A DNA stretch of 64,000 nucleotides, taken from Cinnamomum chago (lineage: Eukaryota; Streptophyta; Magnoliopsida; Laurales; Lauraceae). The notes under the pieces are model-generated. The model was not told the DNA's origin and made no database searches. It saw nothing but the letters and a program-made list of their open reading frames with translations. The translations under genes were made by a program, and so were the position numbers. This document shows, piece after piece, positions 53,985 to 64,000 of this stretch. Positions within the stretch are counted from its first letter, which is position 1. Every line of letters starts with the position of its first letter. The stretch lies in the NCBI GenBank assembly GCA_038049695.1, contig CP142457.1, forward strand, positions 27,179,001-27,243,000, written 5' to 3'.

Positions 53985-55133
53985 TGAGATTTGAGGGAAC
54001 GCGTGGGAGAGTAATAATGTCGAGATCAAACGCTTCACGAATAGAATGACAATCCACTTCCATATGTTTGGTGCACTGATGAAACACGGGAGTGGTTGTG
54101 ATTAAATAGTACTAGTATTATCTACATAGAGTGGTGTAAGATCATGTTAATGAAAATCAAGCCAAGAAAATAGTCCATGAAGCCATATTTCATAGCAAGC
54201 AGAGGACATAGCTCTATACCTAGAAACTCAACACTATTTCCTACATTTTCATGAAATTAATGAGTTGAAAAAATAAATGCACCAACCTATTGTAGCTCGT
54301 CGAGCATCAGGACATCCAGCCCAATCAGCATCATTATATGAAGAAAGTGTAATCGTGAAACTAACGAGAAAAAATTGATAGCAAGTGGAAGTATCCTTTA
54401 GGTATCGAATAATTTGGTGAATTGCTGCCATAAGTAGATCGGGAGGATTGGTCAGGAATTGACTAACAATATAAAGAACATGCGAAATGTTAGGTTTGAT
54501 GATGGTTCAGTTAACTAAACTACCAACACGCTTTCATTAAACAGTTGGATCAGAGAAGATTATGGTCTTCCTCGCTATATTTAACATGCACATATAGAGG
54601 AGTGTCAACAAGATGAGAATCTTGCAATTGAGCAATGGCAATGAGATCTATAGAACATTTGTCTTGATTAATGAAAATTTCTTTCCAAGAGGTAGGAAAT
54701 ATGCAAGTGCCCAAGGTTCTTGATGTGGAAAGATGAGTGAAGAAATTGTCTAAGCTGTTGGATACTGTTGAGATCATTTATGTGATGATTATGTCATCAA
54801 CATACACAAGCAAGAGTGTCAATCCTATTAAATTCAGTTGAAAGAAAATGAAAAGACCACAACTGCTTTGTTGGAATTTAATTTTTGAAGAGTTCTGTGA
54901 AACTTCTCAACCATGCTAGAGGGGATGGTTTTGGTCTATAAAGTGATCTTTGTAAATGATAAGCAGCCCCTTTGATTTTGTATTGGATGACTGGACTATT
55001 TGCACAAGATGAGTTAGAAGACCACTTATCCCAAATAGAATCACAACAAATATAAAATCTTGATGTAAGCCCCACAGTGACCCATGATCTCCACAATCAG
55101 AAGTTGTAACGGCTAAGCCTGGCTCTAATACTA
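53985..55133 (-). pseudogene. Degenerate Copia reverse transcriptase/RNase H remnant
   Basis: Minus-strand pieces match the C-terminal part of a Copia polyprotein. A LYRPKPSPLAW stretch (family usually LYGLKQSPRAW) lies near 54900. TSWKEIFINQDKCSIDL and SHLVDTPL lie at 54550-54777, and HQIIRYLKDTSTCYQFF plus the RNase H block NDADWAGCPDARRATIGWCI at 54249-54431. A TKHMEVDCHSIREAF-type block is near 54020-54080. Stops and shifts are frequent. A PBS-like TAGTATTAGAGCC (55121-55133) lies right next to the RT part, so gag, protease and integrase appear to be deleted. Confidence 0.8.
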
Positions 55134-55500
55134 TAACAAAACATACAAGAAAGAGAAAAATATGTAAGAGTTTTTCATTCAATTATCTTCCTTGATTGGA
55201 GAGGCCTTGTATTTATACCCTAAAATCCTCATCAGTATATCACATTTCTTTAATATATATATATATATATATATATGAGAACACAAAATTGTACAGTATA
55301 AGAGTATATACTGGACAAAAGACCCAGACCCCCAAAAAACAACTGGTCCAAAGTAAAGCTGAAAAAAAAAAAAAAAAACAGTTGGAACAAAAACAGCTGA
55401 ACAAGAACAACGCAGCTACAAAAAGGAAGCTGAAGCAAAAACCAGCTGAAACTCAAACCACCCAACACAGATACGAACAGGAACTCCAAAAGTGCAAGGT
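55134..55500. other. Possible Copia LTR remnant with TA and A runs
   Basis: The position beside the PBS-like site suggests a degraded LTR. It contains a TATTTATA box near 55210, a (TA)n run (55254-55276) and an A run (55362-55378). The ends are not canonical TG...CA. No coding frame is credible. Confidence 0.35.
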
Positions 55501-57040
55501 TACATTATAACAGCTGAACCAGAAGAAGTAATCCTTTGAATGCCGTCTTCCACTGGACAATCTGCCTTCCCATTCTGTTTAATATAATAGAAGGAGACCC
55601 GCATCTTGCTAGATAAATCCATCACCTGTTCCTAAATATGAGAAAATCTGCCAGCAGCATGGAGGAGAAGACTTACCTGATGGCCCATTGCAGATATACC
55701 AGCTCAGCTGGAATGCAAAAAAGTGAACAGATGCTTCACTTTCACATAGTAAACCACCAAACCCAGCCAACTGTGGATTCCCAACCACAATACCATCGAA
55801 GTTTAGCTTTAACACACCTATCGGAGATCCACCTACGATTGATGCACACCAGCATCAAGGAAGAAAAAGGCCCCTCTTTCCAGTTTTGCAGGTTCGTATC
55901 CAGAGGAATATTTCTGAATTGCGACAGAGGGACTGTCCGCGAGGCCACAGTAATCTATGATACCCGGATACTGCAAATTACCTGTGGTATCCGTACCGAT
56001 ACGGTCCAATACAGATACCGGTATGGGATACGGCTTGGATACGAGGGGGCCAATTTCAAGATACGGCTTGCATTATTTTTCGCCCAATATTTCAGCAGAT
56101 TTTCCATTTCAACCAATTTCTGTCTTTCTCTTAGTTTGATCAAAAGGAAAACAAAAAAGAAGAAGAGGAGGAGGAGACCCACCGCTTCGACTGCTGCTGC
56201 TGCAACCTTCATGTGCCAGGTATTCCTCCTCTTCTTCTTCCTCCGTTCTTTTTTCTTTCTTTCTTTCTTTCTTTCTTTCTTTCCTTCTTCTCCTTCTTCT
56301 TTCTTCTTCCTTTTTTTTTTTTTGCTCTCATAGTCTCATTCGTTTGTGCCCTAGAGATGCCAACGAAAGGGCAGAAAAGAATCCATTGCTCTTATGTTTC
56401 TTTCATTTTTTAATGTTGGGCTACTGGGCCCATCAGCCACTCAGCCCATTTTTCTTTTCTTCTCTTTTTAATGTTGTGCTACTGATCAGTCAGCCACTCA
56501 GACCACTTTTCTATTTTTTCTCTTTTTCTATGCTGAGATATTGTATTGTGAGGCCCACCTCATTGAAAATTTAAAACAAACAGTGGGCCTTGTAATATTT
56601 GAGCTCTAAATTGAGATAAAATAAGCATTCCACCTAAAATAAATCCCTAACCAAATATTTATATTTATATATTTCTAGGAATGCCGTACCCGTATCCGTA
56701 TCCTAAGATTTTGAAGTTGACGTATCGGACGCTCGTTCCCGTGTCCCGTATCCGTACCCGTGTCTGTATCCGGGCATCATAGACAGTAATCCTTATTTTG
56801 TCCACCAACGGTCTAAGGTTAGACAACTCGTCTTCATAGCATCAATAGTTCCTTCCCTTCCATATGAACCAGTTAATGGCCATAAAGGCCAGCTTCCACA
56901 AAACCTCCCCTCTCCAGCCCCCTAATATTATCGCATTAATTGGCTCGCCGCAAGGTTTATGGATCAGTTTGAAATCAACAAGAGGGTCCAGAAAGGATGG
57001 ATTAAAGATTAAAGGGCTTGGATTGGAGTGGGGGCCCATG
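55501..57040 (-). pseudogene. L1-type LINE 3' fragment interrupted by a hAT-like element
   Basis: Two parts read on the minus strand. Right part (56783-57040): KLIHKPCGEPINAIILGGW, WKLAFMAINWFIWKGRNY and LRPLVDKIRITV, the end of the zf-RVT domain. Left part (55501-55954): continuation with VPLSQF...CVKAKLRW, then LKLNFDGIVVGNPQLAGFGG, the start of the RNase H domain. Removing 55955-56782 and one copy of ACAGTAAT joins both parts in the same frame. Stops and shifts elsewhere show it is dead. Confidence 0.82.
55955..56782. mobile_element. Non-autonomous hAT-like element, perfect 8-bp duplication
   Basis: An 828-bp element is flanked by identical ACAGTAAT (55947-55954 and 56783-56790). Its inverted ends are CTATGATACCCGGATAC and, from the right, CTATGATGCCCGGATAC (one mismatch). 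Subterminal zones carry many GATACGG/GTATCCG words on both sides. The interior is non-coding and includes a (CTTT)n tract (56250-56300). The 8-bp duplication suits the hAT superfamily. Confidence 0.88.
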
Positions 57041-57162
57041 GGGCAGCCCATATTAAATACACAGTTAAGAAAAATCTTAAAAAAAAAAAAGTTGTTTTTT
57101 GGGGCCTTGCTCGACTGGGCCTGAATTGGCCCAAACACATGAAACCGCACACCCCTACAACC

Positions 57163-57457
57163 AGTTTGGCAATTCTACTAATAGAGTCGAGTGAAGTAAA
57201 GTTGATTTTGAAGAAAGAATAAAATATAAGTGGGTTATGATGGTATTTTACTTTTAGTTGTTTGTTATGGAATCTTTTTGACTTCTTGTATGGGAAAGTG
57301 GAGTTCTTTTGTATTTTAGTGGATAAAGGCGGTTGCTTTTTAACTGTTTTTTGCAAAAGATGGAGGGAGTTTTGAATTAAAGTGTTTTTGATGTGACATC
57401 TTATCTAAAAAATGGGAGCTTTACTTGACTTTCACTATATTAGTAAAGTGCCAAACT
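57163..57457. mobile_element. MITE, second copy of the HEMC intron 1 family
   Basis: The inverted ends AGTTTGGCAATTCTACTAAT and (right, reverse-complemented) AGTTTGGCACTTTACTAATA agree closely for about 30 bp. The interior matches the reverse complement of 29733-30021. Non-coding. A target duplication could not be defined clearly. Confidence 0.75.
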
Positions 57458-57639
57458 AGCCAGTGTCACCAAGCGGACCCTCAGATGATCGCTTCTTTGA
57501 TAGATGTTTTGGACGTTCCAGCAAGCGTATCTTTTTTCTTATTTTTAATTATTTTGAGTTGTTATAGGGTTGTTTTATGTATGTTAGGACTCCTAGTGAT
57601 TAGGATTTCATTACTAAAGAGTTTGGATCAATAGATGTG

Positions 57640-58090
57640 ATTTGACTCGGGTTTTTAGCATGGTTTTAAAACTCAGCAGAGTCAACTTGAGGTCCTGAGT
57701 CACCTATTTTATAAGCAAACGGTTGAGTTCAAATGGGAGTCCAAGTCGGAGTTCGAGTCACCATTTTACAAGCCCTTTGAGACTCAGCCGAGCCAAAATC
57801 CAAGTCAGCCACATTATTAGGGGATTCATTTAGAAGGTTTATGGGGTCTGAGGGTAACTCCCAACTCAACTGGGGCACATGCGACTTGGCTAAAACTCCA
57901 TCGACTCAAGGGTGACCTTGTAGGCTCCCGAGTTTTGAGTTTTCAAACCTCTGTTCTTAGTGTTTTAAATTTTAAAGCACAAACTAAGTCATGTAAAGGG
58001 ACAACCAGCCCTAGCTTGGTTTATTTTTCATTCAATAAAAATCATATTCAGTTCTTCTCCTTGGATCGAGATATTTTCCTTCACACTAAA
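57640..58090. repeat. GACTCAG-rich dispersed repeat
   Basis: A stretch dense in GACTCAGC.GAGTC/GAGTCACC words (57670-57790) continues with AACTCCATCGACTCAAGG to about 57960. Such sequence is common in plant repeat fields. No ends or coding frame were found. Confidence 0.35.
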
Positions 58091-58095
58091 GATTT

Positions 58096-60767
58096 TGTAA
58101 GACCCCGACCCTAAATATGTGTTCAGTTACTAATTAACCTTGATTAGTAGTTAATTAACAAGCCTTGTGTATTAGATTAATTGCTTAGTGGTTTTGTGGG
58201 GTTTAGGGGCTTAGTGGTTTTGTGGGGTTTAGGAGCTAGTGAGATGCCTAGGAGGACCTTTTGTAATTTTGGGAGAATGTGAGGGTCAGTTTGTAATTTC
58301 AGAATATAGTAATTTTGGACTTGTTGGGTAGAGGGTGTTTTTTTTTTGGGTGGGGTGGGGGGGGAACTTGGAGCATGTCATTTCGATTTTCTGAACTCCC
58401 TAGAATCCCAATTTACTCAAATCCCATGTTTTAAAGAGGACTATTTTTGTAAATTTGCCAAACCCATCTCATATAAGAGGCAGCTCTCTTCACTTCTCTC
58501 CTTCAATCTATTTAGCTTATCTCAGTTTGCAATCAGCCAAGCTCTCACCATTGACACCCCAATTCTCCTTCTCCATTGCTAAATTGGTAAGTTATCCTCT
58601 GTTTCCTTCCTTCCCTTGCATTAGACCTTGCTAGTAGATGCTAAAATCCTTGCATGCAAGTTTCTTTACTTCCATTCCTCTTGATTTGGTTGTAGGAGTT
58701 CTTTTGAGCGTAGAATTTGGGGATTTTGGACAATAGCTTGAGTTTCAAGTGTAGAATTTGGTTGATTTCCATTATCTATTTTACACACCCAATTCAAGCC
58801 CATCTTGCGTTTTTGGTTAATTTGCATGCTATGGAAACGGCTAGTCTTTAATGCTTTAGAAATTGAAAATTGCATGTTCTGTATAAAGCCTTGAATGCCC
58901 AGCTTCAGGTAGCGTTAAGCCTCTTGGATGTATGGGAAGAATTTTCTCCTGACCAAGCATTTAACTTGCATTTCTAAGTGCTTCGGCTAGCTGGAGACTC
59001 ATCTACGGCTAGCCAGCACTCGGCAGCTCAGATACAGCCAACCAGGAAGCCAGTTACAAAAGCCAAGAGCAATATTTCTGGGTTTTTGTTCATCAGCTAG
59101 CTGAACACTCATTCCCGCTGACCATTGACCACAGCTTTGGTTACAAAAACCGAGAGCTTATTTTCTAGACCCCAACCCTACGGCTAGCCAAACCAGCCTT
59201 TCGGATAACAGAACCCAAACCACCCCGCCACCCCGAAGATGGTTTTCCAACAATGCTTAATCGCGGGACCCTAGTAGGTGATGTTTGAGTAGACATTCAG
59301 CTACGGATTGCCGCACGAATTGTGTAGGACAATGCTAAGTCCAATGTGGACTTGGAAACTTTGATATAAATTACCTCCAATGACAACAAGGAGACGGCAC
59401 TTCATAGATATCGGAGATTCTAGGGATGCACAAGGTTGAATAGAGTTATCTTGGGGCAAACTAAACTCTAGGCCAATCGTGTTGGATGCACCTTTATTGT
59501 GCTCTATTATTCACATGGCTCATCCATGATTCGTATCTGCTCAATGTCTTTCTTATTGTGCTTTATGTTATGAGATTTGTACTTTCAACTAGGATGGACC
59601 TAGATACCCTCTCCTTACTGTAATTTGACTTGTTATATTTATCCTGTTTTGCCCGGTCTTGTCCAAATAGGTCTAAGACTAGTAAGGCCTGAGATTGTTA
59701 GACTACTCATTGAAAATGTGATTTGTCAGATAAGCTTGTTCTGGAGTAGTCTTGCTCAGTCACAGTTTTTGAGGAGAGTCTAGTAAACTCCATTTGTCCT
59801 TGGATTCTCAAGTTGGCACTATCAGCTTCAATCCCATTACAGTCGGACCCGGCTGAGTGAGGATTTTGTATTTATATTGTACTAATTACAGGTTAGTCAT
59901 TGCATGGGAGTGACACTGTCCTCCGGTACCACACGCCCATACCCAATATCTATCTGATGGTCATATATATTAAATTCCTATAAGGAATCCTGCATTACTA
60001 ATGCTATTTACACCTCGTATCCGCTCTCACCACGGTCATGCCGATTGCAAACGTGAAGTTGGGAAAATATAGCCAATGTGGGTTTCCATTTTGCTTAGAC
60101 TTTTTTTATAAAGGCTTGTCTTATCTGAATCCTTTATGATATTTACATTTCTTGCATAATCTTACCTAGTTGTACACCTTATTGATATTCTTGTAAATTA
60201 CCTGTCTTTAACTCATTATTGATGCAACATGTTCATGTTTATTATACTTGCCTACTTGACAAGCTGCTGTAAACCTAATGTTGCTACATTTTGGCGTTGT
60301 AGGGCCATTACCCCTGACCAGAGGTAGAGGAGCTTGAGGAGACACTGCATGGTCTAGCCAAGTGGAGCACCGACGATGTGGTTTAGGCATCATGCTAGCA
60401 TGGGAGATGCGTCGCCTTTGGAATAATTGTTTCATTTGTAGCTTTTGGCATTGGCCTTGCCGGCCATTGGGTTGTAAGTTGTAACTAAAGATACCTTTGT
60501 AACTATTTAACTTCAATGTTTTCACCTTATATTTTGGAACATGTTTACTCTGAACATCTGTTTATTCATGATTTATGCTTAAAATGTTGTTTAAATGGTT
60601 TCACGAGCTTCCGCTGAAAGGTTTTAAGTGCGTTGGAAATTGGATACATCCTCATGCAGAATCCTGTGGGTACAGTGTGGGGTGAAATATCATCATTAAC
60701 CAACCCCCACACTCGTCATCCCCTAAGGCGCGGACTGATTATGGTGATCCGGTTTGGGGGCATGACA
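58096..60767. mobile_element. Solo LTR of a long-LTR retrotransposon
   Basis: A 2672-bp segment begins TGTAAGACCCCGACCC and ends GGTTTGGGGGCATGACA. It has TG...CA termini that are imperfect inverted repeats, and an identical 5-bp duplication GATTT on both sides (58091-58095 and 60768-60772). A TATA-like CATATAAGAGG lies at 58470-58480. There is no primer-binding site, gag or pol next to it, so the internal region was lost, presumably by recombination between two LTRs. LTR length and termini suggest a Ty3/Gypsy family, but this is inference. The 58.9-59.2 kb part has several GGCTAGCC/CAGCTAGCTG palindromes. Confidence 0.85.
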
Positions 60768-60772
60768 GATTT

Positions 60773-61216
60773 ACAACAGATTATTTGACTATTTGAGTGA
60801 GTAATCTTCTTTTTTCTTCACAATAGTGGCAAAAGTATTGGCCAGCGATAGACCAATGAGCAATTACTTGCAGTTTGCAAATGGTGCATTGCCTCTATTC
60901 CGACGGGATGGGTAGTAGTAGAGCTTATGCTCTGAGATGACCTAAGGTTTGAAGGTAAACCTACCAAAAGTGTTATGGTGCGGGTGGGTTTCTCATAGGA
61001 GAAAATTCAACCATCGACCAACAGGGTTAACTGTAAAGTAGGGAGGTTTCCTATTCAGTAGTTGGCTTACTGCTTGGGGCAAAGCTAAGATCAAAGCTTA
61101 TTAGGGCCACTAATTACAAAGTTTGAAAAAAAAAAATTGTTTAGTCAAAAAAGGTGGTATCTTTCCTTAGGTGGCAGACTGGCAGTGTGACTTTAATTAT
61201 AGCAACATAGGTAATT
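60773..61216. other. Short intergenic gap between two insertions
   Basis: Unassigned sequence between the solo LTR and the next element. No gene or repeat is recognised. Confidence 0.4.
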
Positions 61217-61224
61217 TGCCAATG

Positions 61225-63003
61225 CAAGCTTGTTAAATCGTGAATCGTATCGTGAATCGCTCAAGGGGTCGAATCGAATCGAATCGCGAATCGTAGGATA
61301 TTTTCTATTTTTTTAAATATAAACGAAAAATATTTAAAAATAAGGATAAATTGTAGGTGTCCATAATCCATATATTTTGCATCCATATCAACATCAATAC
61401 ATGACAAATATTAGAATCTTAATATCTGGATGCCTGAATTATTATATGTGATTAAGATATCAAACAGACAAACACATCTATTATATCAAAATTAAAAGTA
61501 TTTATGTAAAAAATCAACAGGTACCAAATATGCATGTAGGCTATAGCATGAAAATACCTTCGCGGTTGTTTGTTTGCAATCATTTGTATATGATTTCCAT
61601 GCGAAATGGTTAACAATCACCAGGTAGATGAGGTGTGAAAATTGTGTAATCAAGGTCATTTACACCAAAATTTTCATACCCTTATCCTTTTTCATCCCTA
61701 TGGGCTTCATATTTGTAAGCCAAACCATTCAGTTTTTTTTTTTTTTTCTATTAAACTAATGAACTCCAAGATCTTAAAGCTAAGTATCTTATTATTATTA
61801 TTTTGAGTTATGAAAAAGTCTCAACTTGTTTTCTTACATATGTTAGTCCCCAATTGAAGATCTGAACTGTACAATATATTATGTGGGCCCCCCAATTCCT
61901 GATCCAGACATTTAGTTTGAAAATCCAAACAGTGGGGCCCACCAGTAGGATGAAATAGGGGAGGAGGACTGGAAGAAGTATTGGTTCACTGTGACTGCTG
62001 ATTGATTTGAATATGAAAATATGGCCTCCCGTCAGAACAAATGAATAAAGAAATCCAGCCTGCACACAGCTGGCATCCACAAGTTAAAAAATAAAGATGG
62101 ATTTGAAATTAGAGAGAACAGGTGTAACCATCTGTGGGGCCCATTGGTGGTAGATGAAAATGATAAGCAACAAGTGGCTTAGGCCATAACAGATGTCTGG
62201 AAGTAAGTATTGAAATGGCAGAGATGAAATGATAATAATAATAATAATATAAGAAAATGCATCAATGAGACCCACATGTAAATCAGAAATCCCCACCCCC
62301 CCCCAAAAAAAAAAAAAAATCCAGTTGCTCAAAATTCTAGATATATAATACAAACAGCTCACAGGTGGGGTCCACCAATGAATGGAAAAAAATATGGAAT
62401 TGACGGGCAGAAAGAGAGGCTAGGCACTGGGCACGACGGGCTTGGATTGCAGGAGTGGGCCCCACCCATGGATAAAAAATATATAAAAGAGGGTGGGCAG
62501 AGAGGAACAGATGAGATGAAAGATGGGAGAACGAGAAAACGGAAAAAAAAAAAAAAGGAAGAAAAAGAAGGCGTACCTGGAATTGACGAACAGAGCTGGA
62601 GAAATACCTTCATCTTCATCTTCTTCTCACTAGAAGGTCTGCATCTGCTAATGGAACGTCTGCTTGGTTGCCGTCTTCTCACTGGAAATCCAACATCTTT
62701 CTGGAGCTTTTCTTCTGCAAATCTTTACAGCGGGATGCCGGGATTGCAGTCATGCCAGTAGAGAGAGCATAGAGTTTTAATCTTGGATTCTCTTCCATTA
62801 ATGGCAATTAATCAGTATCACATAAAGCCCCAAAATATCCCAAACATAGACGACCTCCTATTTCCACCCAAACCGAATCAACTGAATCGTACGATTCGTA
62901 TCAAATCGGACAATTCGTTCTTGAATCGAACAATAATATCCCAAATACAATTCAACACCTCGATTCGTATCGTTTTCCTTCCGATACGATTTTGACAACT
63001 ACG
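61225..63003. mobile_element. Non-autonomous hAT-like element, TGCCAATG duplication
   Basis: A 1779-bp element lies between two identical 8-mers TGCCAATG (61217-61224 and 63004-63011). The ends are weakly inverted (CAAGCTTGTTAAATCG and CGTAGTTGTCAAAATCG). Both subterminal zones are crowded with GAATCG/CGATTC words (61236-61290 and 62875-62990). The interior has GTGGGGCCCACC words but no transposase frame. The 127-codon frame at 62378-62761 is low complexity and unsupported. Confidence 0.82.
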
Positions 63004-63011
63004 TGCCAATG

Positions 63012-63517
63012 TACTTACTATATTTATGTCCCTAAACCCTATTCAAGAATGTTGATGGAGGTGGCTTAAAGATTTGCACACATAAGAAGGAATTTCCCTT
63101 GGGGCGGGAACAGTGATAAAAGAAAGATGCACACCTCTTGAATTGAGCAAAGTAATGAAGCTATAAATTTCGGGAAAACTAAGTTTAGGGAGCTTGGTGG
63201 AAAAAGATGGGCATTGCTAAATAAATGAAGGTGGAAATTTAGAGAAGAAAAGGACACTTTGTGGAGGGGAATAATTGTTACTAAGTATGTTGAGGATGAG
63301 CATGGTCGGGTCCCAAACATGGTTCAAAATCATGGTCGTGATGGGCATTCTCAATCAAAATATCTCAATCTTCTAGTTCCTCCAATGGCCAAATAAGCAG
63401 GGTATGACCATTCATTATAGTTTCTCCTATTAAACAATATCTAGTAATTCTAGAATTAGGGTTAACATTCCCTGATCAAGGGGGAGAACTGCCCGAAGTG
63501 GATCCGCTAGAATTATA
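63012..63517. other. Intergenic gap before the right-edge Copia element
   Basis: No gene or repeat boundary is recognised here. Confidence 0.35.
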
Positions 63518-63810
63518 TGTAGAAGATAACAGGCCTTAAGAAGGCCCAGCCAATCAAGGCCCACGTATAAATCCCACACATGGGATATGGTCTAGATTTG
63601 TATCTAATTTGTACAGCTTATTTCTCTCTTCTTATTTCCTTATATATTCTAGGATATATTCTTTCTATTCTTTCATTATTCTGATTTGTACTCTTAACAT
63701 ATTTAAAGCCTTGATTAAGGTCTAATATGATTATAAATAGAATTGTCGATCATCTATGGAGGTACGACCTTCTCTCCATTATTCTTCTTCTTCTTCCATA
63801 GATTATAACA
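63518..63810 (+). mobile_element. 5' LTR of the right-edge Copia element
   Basis: A 293-bp segment begins TGTAGAAGATAA and ends GATTATAACA, followed at once by a primer-binding site. It contains a TATAAATAG box (63734-63742) about 75 bp before its end. The start is inferred from the terminal TGT, so the left limit is less certain than the right. Confidence 0.65.
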
Positions 63811-63822
63811 TGGTATTAGAGA
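63811..63822 (+). other. Copia primer-binding site
   Basis: TGGTATTAGAGA differs little from the TGGTATCAGAGC site of the left-edge element and sits directly after the LTR. It shows that a Copia element enters the window's right edge on the plus strand. Confidence 0.7.
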
Positions 63823-64000
63823 TCTGTGGGATCTCTTCATCTCAATTGTCTCTCAGTTGCAATCCCTTCTCAAGGTCCTTTCTCACAGAAGAATCACTGT
63901 GTCGACATTCTGCAGAGAGGAAATCAAAGGTGGGCCATCATCCGATCGTCCAGATATCACAAACAACCACCACCACAAGGGTCGCCCATATTCTATAGGA
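63823..64000 (+). mobile_element. Copia leader, cut by the window edge
   Basis: Sequence after the primer-binding site, presumably untranslated leader. The open frame here (63756-63998) starts inside the LTR and is not expected to be gag. Confidence 0.5.

Noticed and set aside
55638-56333. 231-codon plus-strand frame
   Set aside because: It runs antisense across the LINE RNase H region and into the inserted element, then through a CTTT run. It crosses a proven insertion boundary, so it cannot be a gene.
62378-62761. 127-codon plus-strand frame inside the 1.78-kb element
   Set aside because: Contains a Lys/Glu low-complexity run and no family signature. Considered as captured host sequence, but there is no evidence.

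Overview
This is nuclear DNA of a land plant, almost certainly a flowering plant. Its genes are split by long introns with GT/AG junctions, and it encodes a plastid-targeted hydroxymethylbilane synthase. Most of the window is plant-type mobile DNA: Ty1/Copia, L1-type and RTE-type LINEs, tRNA-derived SINEs, hAT-like elements and MITEs. The multi-kilobase, repeat-filled introns would fit a large genome such as a magnoliid's, but the species is inference only; nothing in the sequence names it.

Three host genes can be supported, all on the minus strand. (1) RNASEH2C (11446-17096), RNase H2 subunit C: three exons found, the short last exon not found, a 5.1-kb second intron, and a telomere-box 16 bp upstream of the ATG. 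(2) HEMC (24794-32151), chloroplast hydroxymethylbilane synthase: all five coding exons found, giving a 378-residue protein with its catalytic Asp and cofactor Cys. (3) An EXO84C-like exocyst subunit (42185-50697): only the last three coding exons, separated by introns of 292 bp and 7.65 kb. Its upstream exons are either beyond the right edge or missing.

Layout, left to right. 1-2459: 5' end of a Copia element (LTR, primer-binding site, leader, gag-protease) running off the left edge. 4170-8321: a decayed L1-type LINE with an imperfect 15-bp target duplication. 8650-9000: an RTE-like LINE tail. 11.4-17.1 kb: RNASEH2C, whose second intron holds a MITE-like element, a LINE fragment and microsatellites. 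17.1-24.8 kb: intergenic DNA with a long-armed foldback element, a palindromic minisatellite, an 811-bp tandem repeat and a SINE. 24.8-32.2 kb: HEMC, with a SINE, a LINE fragment, a hairpin MITE and another MITE in its introns. 32-38 kb: AT-rich intergenic DNA with a SINE. 38032-41226: a nearly intact hAT transposon. 42.2-50.7 kb: the EXO84C 3' end with a repeat-filled intron. 50.7-64 kb: a nested repeat field with a TIR element, a Copia remnant, a LINE split by an 828-bp hAT-like element, a 2672-bp solo LTR, a 1779-bp hAT-like element, and the 5' LTR of another Copia element leaving the window on the right.

The three genes have unrelated housekeeping roles (ribonucleotide excision repair, tetrapyrrole synthesis, vesicle tethering). 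I see no functional cluster. The most informative content is the insertion history: several elements have exact target-site duplications, and one clearly interrupts another.
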